A model generated the notes under the pieces. That model had not been told where the DNA came from. It saw nothing but the letters and a program-made list of their open reading frames with translations, and did no database searches. From Streptomyces ortus (lineage in GTDB: Bacteria; Actinomycetota; Actinomycetes; Streptomycetales; Streptomycetaceae): a DNA stretch of 64,000 nt. A program made the position numbers and the translations under genes. Within the stretch, counting starts at the first letter, position 1; each line of letters starts with the position of its first letter. This document shows, piece by piece, positions 9,398-17,591 of this stretch. The stretch covers positions 4,494,118 through 4,558,117 of the forward strand of contig NZ_JAIFZO010000002.1 of assembly GCF_026341275.1 (NCBI RefSeq). The letters run 5' to 3'.

Positions 9398-9632
9398 GCG
9401 CGCCCCGCTTCTCCCGATGAGCCGTTTTCCCTCGATGAGCTGGTCACGCCTTTCTAGCGCACGGGGCGGGGGTGTGGTGCGGTGAGGGTGGGGCTCGCTG
9501 CCGGAAAACGGCAGAGGCGGGGCCCCGGTACCGGCCGTCCACCGACGGTGTTCGATACCGGGGTCCCTGCCCGTCCCCCGTGGGCTCCCCCGTTTCTGCC
9601 GGACCATCGTGCACCCGGGGGCGAGAACTCCG

Positions 9633-9757
9633 CATTGCCGGATCCCGGCAGTCTTCGCGCGTTCTTGATGCCGGGCGGTGTCGTGACTGTGGGAACCACG
9701 GGGCTCCTGTGCCAAAGCGGCACCAAGAAAGCGTAAAGACTGCCGGGATCCGGCAAT
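9633..9757. promoter_or_regulatory. Mirrored pair of 41-bp operator-like elements
   Basis: Arms at 9633-9673 and 9717-9757 are inverted copies of each other with 37 of 41 matches, separated by 43 nt. The outer half of each arm contains the palindrome TGCCGGATCCCGGCA (6-bp arms, 3-bp spacer). The right arm ends just before GTGTATAGC (about 9758-9766), a possible extended -10 for the NfeD gene. The pair lies in the divergent interval between the PucR gene and the NfeD-flotillin genes. The PucR protein is the natural candidate binder, by inference only. Confidence 0.6.
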
Positions 9758-9829
9758 GTGTATAGCGCATGCATCTGACAGGATGCGGGTCCGACGAGGT
9801 GATCGGCACAGTTGGGGGGAGGTGGCCGC

Positions 9830-10345
9830 ATGACCCTGTTTCTCGGTCTCGGCATCGCGGGTGTCGTGCTGCTGCTCGTGACGCTGGTCTTCGACGGCGT
9901 ACTGGAGGGGCTGTTCGGCGGGGCAGGAGTCCTGGACGGGCTCTTCGACGGCCTGCTCTCGCTGCCGGTCATCGCCGGCTTCGTGTCCATGCTCGGCTTC
10001 GGCGGCGCCCTCGTGCTCGGCACCACCGGACTCGGAGCCGGGCCCGCCACCGCCGTGGGCATCGGGGCCGGAGCCGCGGCGGGCGGACTGACCTGGCGGT
10101 TCAGCAGGGCCCTGATGCGCGACGAGCCGTCCGCCACCCCGCGCGGCACTGACCTCGTCGGCAGTCCGGGTTCCGTCGTCACGCCGATCCCGGTCGGCGG
10201 GTACGGGGAGGTGCTGGTGTATCTCGCGGGTCAGCCGCTCAAGCTCGCGGCGAAGAGTCCGGAGGCCGTGGCCCGGGGCACCGAGGTCTGGGTCGAGGAG
10301 TCCTTGTCGCCGACGTCGGTGGCGGTCCGCCCGGTCCAGCGCTGA
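9830..10345 (+). CDS. NfeD-like membrane protein (flotillin partner)
   Basis: A 171-residue integral membrane protein. The N-terminal part has two or three hydrophobic segments (LFLGLGIAGVVLLLVTLVFD, then a segment near LPVIAGFVSMLGFGGALVLG and a Gly/Ala-rich stretch). The C-terminal 75 residues (from GTDLVGSPGSVVTPIPVGGY) form a small beta-barrel like the OB fold of NfeD proteins. NfeD-type proteins are almost always encoded beside flotillins and act with them in membrane microdomains; the flotillin gene follows here after 131 nt. The ATG at 9830 has a strong GGGGGGAGG at 9814-9822 with a 7-nt spacer. Confidence 0.75.
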   Translation: MTLFLGLGIAGVVLLLVTLVFDGVLEGLFGGAGVLDGLFDGLLSLPVIAGFVSMLGFGGALVLGTTGLGAGPATAVGIGAGAAAGGLTWRFSRALMRDEPSATPRGTDLVGSPGSVVTPIPVGGYGEVLVYLAGQPLKLAAKSPEAVARGTEVWVEESLSPTSVAVRPVQR

Positions 10346-10367
10346 GGCGGTGAGCGGTCACCGTTTT

Positions 10368-10419
10368 CTTGCACCTACTTCTTGCACCTGCTTTTTGCAC
10401 CTGCTTCTTGCACCTGCTT
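10368..10419. repeat. Four tandem copies of a 13-bp unit
   Basis: Four exact-length units of YTTGCACCTGCTT start at 10368, 10381, 10394 and 10407; the first has ACTT in place of GCTT. They fill the gap between the NfeD-like and flotillin genes, about 60-110 nt before the flotillin start. They could be cooperative binding sites or a phase-variable spacer. Confidence 0.9.
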
Positions 10420-10476
10420 ATTGGTTCTGTTCCATAGCGATCTGCCGCCTTGGGGGTGGCAAGGGGGGAATTCCTC

Positions 10477-11904
10477 ATGAGTCCCGTACTCGTCGCGGTC
10501 GTGGGAGTCGTCGTACTCCTCGTCCTGCTCGCACTCGTCGTCGTCACCCGGTACAAGGTGGCCGGGCCCAGCCAGGCCTTCATCGTCACCGGGCGGCGCG
10601 GCAAGAAGTCCACCGACCCGGAGACCGGGCGCGTGTTCACCGACAACAGCGGCCAGAAGGTCGTGGTCGGCGGCGGCGTCTTCGTCGTGCCGTTCGTCCA
10701 GCAGAAGTTCACCCTCGACCTGTCCAGCCGGCACATCCCGATCACGGTGCGCGGCGCGGTCACCCTGCGCGGGGTCAAGGCGAACCTCGAAGGGGTCGCC
10801 ATCGTGAAGGTCGGCGGCACCGAGGACTCCATCCGCGCCGCCGCCCAGCGCTTCCTGATGCAGCAGAACGGCATCGTCGGCTTCACCCAGGAAGTGCTCT
10901 CCGGCGCGCTGCGCTCCATCGTGGGCCGGATGTCGGTGGAGGACATCATCCGGGACCGTGCCGCGTTCGCCGGGCAGGTCGCCGAGGAGGCCGAGGCCAG
11001 CCTGTCCGGGCAGGGCCTGGTGCTCGACGCCTTCCAGATCCAGGACATCACCACCGAGGGCTCGTACCTGGAGGACCTCGGGCGCCCCGAGGCCGCCCGC
11101 GCCAAGCAGGAGGCCGACATCGCGGAGGCGGTGGCCCGGCGCGCCGCCGAGCAGGCCCGGCTGAAGGCCGAGGAGGAGATCGCGATCGCCCAGCGGACGT
11201 TCGCGCTCAAGACCGCGGAGATCAAGGCCGAGACGGACGAGGCGGCGGCCCGTGCCGCGGCGGCCGGTCCGCTCGCCCAGGCGGCCCGCAGCCAGGAGGT
11301 CCTCACCGAGCAGGAGAAGGTCGCCCAGCGGCAGGCCGCGCTGACCGACCGCGAGCTGGACACCAAGGTCCGCAAGCCGGCCGACGCGGCGCGTTACCAG
11401 GCCGAGCAGGAGGCGGAGGCCCGCCGGGTCGCGCTGGTCAAGCAGGCCGAGGCGGACGCCCAGCGGTCCCGGCTGACCGGTGAGGGCGAGAAGGCGCACC
11501 GTGCCGCGCTCGCCGACGCCGTACGCATCGAGGGTGAGGCCGAGGCCGCGGCGATCGGGGCGAAGGGCGCCGCCGAGGCGGAGGCCATGCGCAAGAAGGC
11601 CGACGCGTTCTCCCAGTACGGCGACGCGGCGGTCCTGCAGATGCTCGTCGAGGTGCTGCCGCAGGTGGTCGCCAAGGCGTCCGAGCCGCTCAGCGCGGTC
11701 GACAAGATGACGGTGATCTCGACGGACGGGGCGAGCCAGTTGTCCCGTACGGTCGCGGACAACGTCGCCCAGGGGGTCGAACTGCTCAGCTCCACCACCG
11801 GGGTCGACCTGCCCGACCTGCTGCGCAGGATCACCGGGCCGGCGGCTGCCCCCGCCGCGCCGGCCGCGGCGCCCGCCAACGGCAAGGTCGACGTGACCGA
11901 CTGA
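10477..11904 (+). CDS. Flotillin / SPFH domain protein
   Basis: A 475-residue flotillin-type protein. One N-terminal membrane segment (LVAVVGVVVLLVLLALVVV, residues about 4-22) is followed by an SPFH/band 7 domain (about 30-215, including QEVLSGALRSIVGRMSVEDI). A long Ala/Glu/Lys-rich coiled coil (about 215-400) comes next, then a C-terminal assembly region and an Ala/Pro tail. Flotillins form oligomeric scaffolds in membrane microdomains and recruit signalling or transport proteins. The ATG at 10477 is preferred over an in-frame GTG at 10450 because AAGGGGGG sits at 10461-10468. It is paired with the upstream NfeD-like gene and followed by a hairpin at 11921-11967. Confidence 0.92.
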   Translation: MSPVLVAVVGVVVLLVLLALVVVTRYKVAGPSQAFIVTGRRGKKSTDPETGRVFTDNSGQKVVVGGGVFVVPFVQQKFTLDLSSRHIPITVRGAVTLRGVKANLEGVAIVKVGGTEDSIRAAAQRFLMQQNGIVGFTQEVLSGALRSIVGRMSVEDIIRDRAAFAGQVAEEAEASLSGQGLVLDAFQIQDITTEGSYLEDLGRPEAARAKQEADIAEAVARRAAEQARLKAEEEIAIAQRTFALKTAEIKAETDEAAARAAAAGPLAQAARSQEVLTEQEKVAQRQAALTDRELDTKVRKPADAARYQAEQEAEARRVALVKQAEADAQRSRLTGEGEKAHRAALADAVRIEGEAEAAAIGAKGAAEAEAMRKKADAFSQYGDAAVLQMLVEVLPQVVAKASEPLSAVDKMTVISTDGASQLSRTVADNVAQGVELLSSTTGVDLPDLLRRITGPAAAPAAPAAAPANGKVDVTD

Positions 11905-11920
11905 CGGCACGGGGTCCGGC

Positions 11921-11967
11921 CGCGCGGTTCCCCGCGCCCCTGCGGAAAGGGGGGCGGGAACCGCGCG
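11921..11967 (+). terminator. Hairpin terminator after the flotillin gene
   Basis: The 12-bp outer arms CGCGCGGTTCCC (11921-11932) and GGGAACCGCGCG (11956-11967) pair perfectly, with a partly paired interior. No U-run follows, which is usual for Streptomyces. The arm is a variant of the GGGGCGCGGGGAAC repeat family. Confidence 0.7.
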
Positions 11968-12033
11968 AGCGGGGTCCGCCGCCCGCCGTAGGGTTGACGG
12001 ATCAGCAGATCGACATCGGACAGGGGACCAGTC

Positions 12034-12519
12034 ATGGGCACTCCACGCCTGAGCAGTACGCCGTTGCCGGGAATCGGGGTGCGGTACGACCTCACGACCC
12101 GCGAGCAACGCCGCATCTCCGTGGTCGCGCACCGCGACGGCGGCCGGACGCTGAGCGCGTACCGCAAGGACGACCCGGACGCCTGCGCCCTGTCCGTCCG
12201 GCTCTCCGCGGGGGAGTCCGCGGCGCTCATCGACGCCCTGATGCCCGCCCACCACAGCCCCAGCCTGCTGTCCACGACCGAGCTGGGCCTGGTCGCCGAA
12301 CGCATCGAGCTGTCGTCGACCTCGCACTGGAACGGACGCCTGCTGGGCGACACGTGCATGCGGACGGAGACCGGTGTGTCGATCGTCGCCGTACTGCGCC
12401 GCGCCGAGGCCATCCCCTCGCCGACGCCGGACTTCCGGCTGGCCGGCGGGGACACCCTGATCGTGATCGGCACCCGCGAGGGCGTGGAGTCGGCCGCGAC
12501 CATACTCGGAAGGGAGTGA
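12034..12519 (+). CDS. Antiporter regulatory subunit with TrkA-C domain (KhtT-like)
   Basis: A 161-residue cytoplasmic protein. The N-terminal half (about 1-75) matches the KhtT/YhaT N-domain (TPLPGIGVRYDLTTREQRRI). The C-terminal half (about 80-160) is a TrkA-C (RCK-C) domain ending in DTLIVIGTREGVESAATIL. In Bacillus, KhtT binds nucleotides (including c-di-AMP) and gates the membrane antiporter KhtU. The antiporter gene here begins four bases downstream, so the two almost surely form one complex. The ATG at 12034 follows GGGGACC. No membrane span is present. Confidence 0.88.
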   Translation: MGTPRLSSTPLPGIGVRYDLTTREQRRISVVAHRDGGRTLSAYRKDDPDACALSVRLSAGESAALIDALMPAHHSPSLLSTTELGLVAERIELSSTSHWNGRLLGDTCMRTETGVSIVAVLRRAEAIPSPTPDFRLAGGDTLIVIGTREGVESAATILGRE

Positions 12520-12522
12520 CAC

Positions 12523-13764
12523 GTGCACTCATCCGCGGTCTTCTTGATCGAGTTCGGTGCGATCATCCTCGGTCTCGGACTGCTCGGCAGGTTCGCCGGA
12601 CGCTTCCAGTTCTCGCCGATACCGCTCTATCTGCTGGCCGGGCTGGCCTTCGGCGAGGGCGGGCTGCTGCCGCTGGGCACCAGCGAGGAGTTCGTCGCGA
12701 TCGGCGCGGAGATCGGCGTCATCCTGCTGCTGCTGATGCTCGGGCTCGAGTACACGGCGACCGACCTGGTCTCCAACCTCAAGACCCAGTACCCGGCAGG
12801 GCTGGTGGACGCCGCTCTGAACGCCCTGCCCGGCGCGGCGATGGCGCTGCTGCTCGGGTGGGGGCCGGTGGCCGCCGTCGTCCTCGCCGGAGTCACCTGG
12901 ATCTCCTCGTCCGGAGTCATCGCCAAGGTCCTCGGCGACCTGGGGCGGCTCGGCAACCGTGAGACTCCGGTGATCCTGAGCATCCTGGTCCTCGAGGACC
13001 TGTCCATGGCGGTCTACCTGCCGATCATCACGGCGCTGCTGGCCGGTGCGGGTCTTGCGGCGGGCAGTGCGACGCTCGCCATCGCGCTCGGGGTCGCCGG
13101 GCTCGTGCTCGTCGTCGCGGTGCGGTACGGCCGCCACATCTCCCGGTTCGTGTCGAGCGACGACCCGGAGAAGCTGCTCCTTGTGGTGCTGGGGCTGACC
13201 CTGCTGGTCGCCGGTGTGGCGCAGCAGTTGCAGGTGTCGGCGGCCGTGGGGGCGTTCCTCGTCGGGATCGCGCTGTCGGGGGAGGTGGCGGAGGGGGCGC
13301 ACGGGCTGCTGTCGCCGCTGCGGGACCTGTTCGCGGCCGTGTTCTTCGTCTTCTTCGGGCTGCACACGGATCCGGCGAGCATCCCGCCGGTGCTGCTGCC
13401 GGCGCTGGCGCTGGCCTTGGTCACGGCTGGGACGAAGATCGCGACGGGTTACTGGGCCGCCAAGCGGGCGGGGATCTCGGCGAAGGGGCGGTGGCGGGCC
13501 GGGGGGACGCTGGTCGCTCGCGGCGAGTTCTCGATCGTCATCGCGGGGCTGGCGGTGACGTCCGGGATCGAGCCGCGGCTCGGGCCGCTGGCCACGGCGT
13601 ATGTGCTGATCCTGGTGATCGTGGGGCCGCTGACGGCGCGGTATACGGAGCCGGTGGCGGCGTGGGTGGGGAGGCGGGGGTCGGCGCGCGCGCCGGAGCC
13701 GGCGGCCGACGCAGCACAGGACCGGGACCTGGTCCCGAGCCCGGACGCACCTGCGGAGAAGTAA
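12523..13764 (+). CDS. CPA2-type cation/proton antiporter (KhtU/KefB-like)
   Basis: A 413-residue integral membrane protein with about 12 hydrophobic segments. It shows the monovalent cation:proton antiporter-2 pattern, including LLLMLGLEYTATDL, GVTWISSSGVIAKVLGDLG and the acidic LEDLSMAVYLPI block, where the ion-binding Asp normally lies. It probably exchanges K+ or Na+ for H+ across the cell membrane, gated by the adjacent KhtT-like subunit. There is no cytoplasmic TrkA-N domain, consistent with a separate regulatory subunit. The GTG start at 12523 lies four bases past the stop of the regulator gene, implying translational coupling. The C-terminal tail is short and disordered. Confidence 0.9.
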   Translation: MHSSAVFLIEFGAIILGLGLLGRFAGRFQFSPIPLYLLAGLAFGEGGLLPLGTSEEFVAIGAEIGVILLLLMLGLEYTATDLVSNLKTQYPAGLVDAALNALPGAAMALLLGWGPVAAVVLAGVTWISSSGVIAKVLGDLGRLGNRETPVILSILVLEDLSMAVYLPIITALLAGAGLAAGSATLAIALGVAGLVLVVAVRYGRHISRFVSSDDPEKLLLVVLGLTLLVAGVAQQLQVSAAVGAFLVGIALSGEVAEGAHGLLSPLRDLFAAVFFVFFGLHTDPASIPPVLLPALALALVTAGTKIATGYWAAKRAGISAKGRWRAGGTLVARGEFSIVIAGLAVTSGIEPRLGPLATAYVLILVIVGPLTARYTEPVAAWVGRRGSARAPEPAADAAQDRDLVPSPDAPAEK

Positions 13765-13931
13765 CGAGGCGCATGGCGCCGGTGACCGGCCACGCCCTTG
13801 AGACGCGTGGGGGACCCGCACCGACAGCGTCGACAGACACCGTCAGAACCGCAGAGGCTGCGTTCCTCCGGGATCGGAGGAACGCGCGAGGCTTTCCCGG
13901 ATCACGCGGTCGCTGGCGCACAGAGCCGCCA

Positions 13932-14204
13932 TCAGTTCTCCTCGCAGTTCGTCAGTCGAGTCGAACTCGGCCGGCCAACCGTGAGGCGGATCTCGGGACA
14001 CGGAGTGTGTCTGGAGGCGTTCGCGATGAGCTCTGTGATGATCAGCGCAGCACGGTCGGCGAGATCATCGAGATGCCATACGCCGAGGACGTCCCGGACA
14101 AGATCGCGACCGAGCTCGGCTGTGGACGGCTCGCACGGGAAGGTCTGGCTGTACGTGGGGTGGCCGGCGGAGAGGGCCGCAACTGGTGTTCTCAGACTCG
14201 TCAT
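13932..14204 (-). pseudogene. Truncated HATPase_c_2 anti-sigma/ATP-binding protein
   Basis: A 90-codon remnant of the small histidine-kinase-like ATPases that occur in dozens of copies in Streptomyces and usually sit beside HTH regulators. The start (ATG 14204, GAAGG upstream) and the N-box region (DRAALIITELIANASRHT) are intact. The frame then runs into unrelated codons (TRLTNCEEN) and stops. The G1 and G2 boxes and ATP lid of a normal 140-150-residue member are absent, so it should not bind ATP. Frames beyond the stop were read and no continuation was found, which suggests a deletion rather than a simple frameshift. It is divergent from the HTH-regulator gene. Confidence 0.7.
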
Positions 14205-14233
14205 CGGGGTGGAGCCTTCGTGTCGTCTCGGCG

Positions 14234-14274
14234 CCCGGCCCTCCCCCGCGGGGGAACTGCGGGGGAGGGCCGGG
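14234..14274. terminator. Perfect 16-bp hairpin with 9-nt loop
   Basis: Arms CCCGGCCCTCCCCCGC (14234-14249) and its exact complement (14259-14274) enclose GGGGAACT-type loop bases. It lies in the divergent interval 30-70 nt before the truncated ATPase gene and about 170 nt before the HTH regulator. It could insulate the two promoters or attenuate the leftward transcript. Confidence 0.6.
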
Positions 14275-14445
14275 CCGTCAACAGCCGCCCGTACGGTTGA
14301 GCGCGGCGGGCGACCAGCACCCAGACAACTCCCTTTCAAAGCATGTTGGTTAGGGCGTTCAGGCACTCAGCCGATGGAGTCACCTAGGGCGTTTTGACCT
14401 CTGCTTTACCTGGTGAGCGGGGATCGAGCGGGCTACCGTGCCCGT

Positions 14446-15729
14446 ATGGACACCACCCGCAACACCGTTCTTGAGGCGTGGATGACCGAACACGGCTACA
14501 GCTCCAACTGCCTCGCCGAGGCCGTGAACAGGGCCATTGAACGGTTGACCGGGCGCCCTGGAGGACTCGACGGCTCATCGGTGCGCGCGTGGAAAGCGGG
14601 CCGGGTCACCTGGCCGAAGTCAGCCGCCCGCAAGGCACTTGAGGACGTCACCGGATTACCCGCCGTCGCTTTAGGGTTCGTGCCACGGAGCCGGCCTTCG
14701 TCCACCCCGGCCCCACCGCAGCAGGAGGACCTCGACATGAAGCGCCGTACTCTCGTCGGCAGCATCGCGGCGGCTGCCGCAGCAGCAGCCGCGCCCGGCG
14801 CCGCGTCACCGCGCCGTATCGGCATGAGCGACGTCAACCGCCTGAACAAGCGCTTCGCCGAGATCATCGCCAGCGACCACCGCCACGGCGGACAACTCGG
14901 CATCGAGCAGCGGGCCGCCGCCCTCGCCGACGAGGCGCTCAACCTCCAGAACGCGGGCAGCGCCACCCAGCGCGTACGCAGCAACCTCTACGCCTCCGCA
15001 GCCGCCTTCCGCTCCTCCGCGATGTGGGCCGCCATCGACGGCCGGCGCTACGACGTCGCCAAGGCGCACATGCGCGAGGCTCAAGCCCTCGCCGAGATGT
15101 CCGGCGACCAGACGATCAAGTTCCGCACCTGGAGCCACGCGGGCACCATGTACCGCCACATGGGCCGCCCGGCGGACGCTTTCGCCGCCAACGACGTCGC
15201 CCGCAACCTGCACCTCACACGCCGGGATCCCCTGTTCGCGTCCCTCGGCCTGGCCCGGCAGGGCGCCATCCACGGCGCAGCACAGGACCGCACCGGCACC
15301 CACCGAGCCTTCGAGCAGGCACAGGACGCCATGCTGCGCGCCGACCCCGCCGACTACCGGCCGGTGTGGATGCTCGCCTTCTACGACCAGGCCGAACTGG
15401 ACTCCCTGGCACTGTGTGCTCACTTGGCGCTCGGCGACTACTCGACCGCCGAGTACCACGCCCACCGCTGCATGTCCGCGCTCCGGCCCCACATGATCCG
15501 TTCCCGGGCCATCACCACCACCCGGCTCGCCCACGCCCAGCTCGCACAGGGCGCCCCCGACGCCGCCACGGCCACCGCGATGAAGGTCCCCGCCGAGGCC
15601 GCCACCCAGCACGCCCGGGTCACTCGCATGCTGCAGGAGTTCGGGGCCGCACTGCGAGCCGCCGCGCCGGGCAACTCCACCGCACAGACCTGGACCGAGC
15701 ACACTGCCACCTGGAGGATGGCCGCATGA
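14446..15729 (+). CDS. HTH regulator with internal twin-Arg/poly-Ala segment and TPR-like domain
   Basis: A 427-residue protein. The first 90 residues resemble the N-terminal helix-turn-helix of Streptomyces XRE-like regulators (GSSVRAWKAGRVTWPKSAARKA). Next comes KRRTLVGSIAAAAAAAAAPG (about residues 99-118), which looks like a Tat signal placed in mid-protein. The rest (about 125-425) is helical repeat sequence of TPR type. This layout recurs in Streptomyces regulators; whether the twin-Arg stretch has any export or membrane role is unknown. The ATG at 14446 is preferred over GTG 14413. Its stop overlaps the start of the GNAT gene (ATGA at 15726-15729), so the two are co-translated. Confidence 0.75.
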   Translation: MDTTRNTVLEAWMTEHGYSSNCLAEAVNRAIERLTGRPGGLDGSSVRAWKAGRVTWPKSAARKALEDVTGLPAVALGFVPRSRPSSTPAPPQQEDLDMKRRTLVGSIAAAAAAAAAPGAASPRRIGMSDVNRLNKRFAEIIASDHRHGGQLGIEQRAAALADEALNLQNAGSATQRVRSNLYASAAAFRSSAMWAAIDGRRYDVAKAHMREAQALAEMSGDQTIKFRTWSHAGTMYRHMGRPADAFAANDVARNLHLTRRDPLFASLGLARQGAIHGAAQDRTGTHRAFEQAQDAMLRADPADYRPVWMLAFYDQAELDSLALCAHLALGDYSTAEYHAHRCMSALRPHMIRSRAITTTRLAHAQLAQGAPDAATATAMKVPAEAATQHARVTRMLQEFGAALRAAAPGNSTAQTWTEHTATWRMAA

Positions 15730-16265
15730 CCACGGCGCCCGCCCTCGAACTGCGCACCTTCACCACCCTCGACACCGCCCGCGGCGACCTCCTCGACGTG
15801 TACGCCGACGTGCGCGCCCCCCTGCTCCACCTGCCGAACTACGCGGTCACGGCATTCGGCGAGCGTTTGGACCGGCACTGCATGGAGTCGGGGTTCACAG
15901 TTGTCCTCGCATACGCAGACGGACAGCCGGTCGGCTACGCCTACAGCAACACCATCGAACACGGCGACCGCTACTGGCAGCGCACCAGCCCGACGCCGGC
16001 CGAGAAGTACACCGAGCGCCCGGCGGTGGCCCTGAAGGAGATCGGTGTCCGGCCGACCTGGCGGAAGACCGGTACCGCCCGCCGCATCCACGACGCCCTC
16101 CTCGCCACCCGCGACGAGCTGTACGTGACCCTCATGGTCAACCCGGCCGCCGGGGACGGAAAGGTCCACGCGCTCTACAAGTCCTGGGGGTACGAGGACA
16201 TCGGACAGAGCCAGCCGTCACCGGCCTCGCCGGTCCTGACCGTGATGATCCGCGTCATCGACTGA
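15726..16265 (+). CDS. GNAT family N-acetyltransferase
   Basis: A 179-residue acetyltransferase-fold protein. The acetyl-CoA-binding motif A is visible as EIGVRPTWRKTGTARRIHDALL (read as V-x-P-x-x-R-x-x-G-x-A), and the usual beta-bulge sequence YKSWGYEDIG lies near the C-terminus. The acceptor is unknown. The ATG at 15726 overlaps the stop of the HTH gene by four bases, so the regulator and enzyme form a two-gene unit. Comparable regulator-GNAT pairs are frequent in Streptomyces accessory regions. Confidence 0.82.
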   Translation: MTTAPALELRTFTTLDTARGDLLDVYADVRAPLLHLPNYAVTAFGERLDRHCMESGFTVVLAYADGQPVGYAYSNTIEHGDRYWQRTSPTPAEKYTERPAVALKEIGVRPTWRKTGTARRIHDALLATRDELYVTLMVNPAAGDGKVHALYKSWGYEDIGQSQPSPASPVLTVMIRVID

Positions 16266-16697
16266 CTCCCGCTATCGGGGCCTTCAACCCGAGCAAAGCA
16301 AGGTCCGCTGGAAGAGTCAGGATCACGGTTGGGATCGGCCGCCCCTGGGCGAGGAGACTCCCCGTCGAACTGGTCGGTGTCTGTAGGCTAAACCCCTATT
16401 TTTGTGATCTTGGGTGAATCCGCAACCGTGGTTCGCTTGAGGGTTACGTGCAGATCATGCGAGGTGCTCTGCGTGAGCGATGCGGGAGCGGACGGTCCGG
16501 CTGGAGCCGTCAGGCATCAAACCTCCTCGCTGCATGACGAAGTGCTCTTGACCAAGCGGTTTCGGACGCCGACAGAACGTCCGGAACCACCCGTCATGCT
16601 CTGAGCCAGGGCTGTTAAGCCTTCCCGCCCGCCTGAAGCGCGCGGGGAACAGTGCAGTCAGCCGCAGGCGAGCCGTGCTCGATCCATCGGCCCCCGT
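16266..16697. other. Gene-free interval
   Basis: About 430 bases between the GNAT gene and the convergent TatA-like gene. A small open frame at 16404-16604 has no recognisable product or convincing ribosome binding site. A degenerate copy of the GCGCGGGGAAC repeat lies near 16638-16660. Nothing else was recognised. Confidence 0.6.
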
Positions 16698-16943
16698 TCA
16701 AGCCCCCGACGGCGGCGTCGGTGGATCCTTCGGGGGGACGACCTCCCCCCGGACCACCCGCGGCGCGCCCCCCTCCGCGCCCCCCTCCGCCGGCGGCTCC
16801 GCGGGCGGCTCCGCCGCCCTCTTCTCCGCCTTCAGGATCCGCGCCGACTTCCCCGCCGAACGCGCCAGATCCGGCCCCTTCTTCACGGCCAGGACGACGA
16901 TGACGACGACGAGGACGACGGCGAGCTCGCTCAGCCCGAACAC
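16698..16943 (-). CDS. TatA/TatB-like sec-independent translocase component
   Basis: An 81-residue protein. It begins with the TatA-type short membrane helix (MFGLSELAVVLVVVIVVLAV) and an amphipathic helix (KKGPDLARSAGKSARILKAE) and ends in a Pro/Glu-rich tail. In the Tat system TatA multimers form the passage for folded proteins across the cell membrane. The helix is followed by VKKGPDLARSAGK, close to the FGxxKLPxLARxLGK signature but lacking the typical Phe-Gly hinge, so it may be a TatA paralogue rather than the main component. The GTG at 16943 is preceded by GGGGAGG. It lies just downstream of the TerD gene. Confidence 0.75.
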   Translation of the reverse strand: MFGLSELAVVLVVVIVVLAVKKGPDLARSAGKSARILKAEKRAAEPPAEPPAEGGAEGGAPRVVRGEVVPPKDPPTPPSGA

Positions 16944-16973
16944 GCGCGACCCCTCCCCTTCCGCCCCGCCCCC

Positions 16974-17549
16974 TCAGACGCCGACGCCGAAGTCCGAGGC
17001 GATGCCCGCGAGCCCGGACGCGTACCCCTGGCCCACCGCACGGAACTTCCACTCCGCCCCGTGCCGGTACAGCTCGCCGAAGACCATCGCCGTCTCGGTG
17101 GCGGCGTCCTCGGACAGGTCGTAACGCGCGATCTCGGCGCCGCCCGCCTGGTTGACGACCCGGATGAAGGCCCCCCGCACCTGCCCGAAGCTCTGCCCGC
17201 GCGCCTCGGCGTCATGGATGGAGACCGGGAAGACGATCTTCGCGACCTCGGCCGGCACGGCCGCCAGGTCCACCTTGACCGACTCGTCGTCCCCCTCGCC
17301 CTCACCCGTGAGGTTGTCCCCGGTGTGCTCGACCGACCCGTCGGGGCTCTTCAGGTTGTTGTAGAAGATGAAGTGCTGGTCGGAGAGGACCTTGCCCGAC
17401 TCGTCGACCAGCAGCGCCGACGCGTCGAGGTCGTAGTCCGTGCCCGTCGTGGTCCGCACGTCCCAGCCGAGGCCGACCAGCACGGCAGTCAGGCCCGGCG
17501 CCTCCTTGCTGAGCGAGACATTGCCGCCTTTGGAAAGGGAAACTCCCAC
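16974..17549 (-). CDS. terD: TerD family calcium-binding stress protein
   Basis: A 191-residue TerD-domain protein. It begins with GVSLSKGGNVSLSKEAPGL and carries the Ca2+-binding acidic turns (TDYDLDASALLVDESGKV and the DNLTGEGEGDDE segment), ending with the family sequence GQGYASGLAGIASDFGV. TerD proteins are cytoplasmic or membrane-peripheral, bind Ca2+ and are linked to tellurite and stress resistance and to calcium-dependent differentiation in Streptomyces. Length is typical. Several TerD paralogues are expected in such a genome, so the symbol names the family. It is divergent from the BlaI-type repressor gene across 79 nt containing a BlaI-like operator. Confidence 0.93.
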   Translation of the reverse strand: MGVSLSKGGNVSLSKEAPGLTAVLVGLGWDVRTTTGTDYDLDASALLVDESGKVLSDQHFIFYNNLKSPDGSVEHTGDNLTGEGEGDDESVKVDLAAVPAEVAKIVFPVSIHDAEARGQSFGQVRGAFIRVVNQAGGAEIARYDLSEDAATETAMVFGELYRHGAEWKFRAVGQGYASGLAGIASDFGVGV

Positions 17550-17591
17550 GCCGATCTCCTTATTGGTGCGAACGTACCTCGTGAGGCAGAA

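Noticed and set aside
8327..9715. Longer PucR product starting near 9715
   Set aside because: The extra 106 codons run through the mirrored intergenic element and look non-coding; family similarity begins at the ATG at 9397.
10375..12528. 717-codon minus-strand open frame opposite the flotillin and KhtT-like genes
   Set aside because: It spans two well-supported plus-strand genes and their intergenic repeat; no family resemblance.
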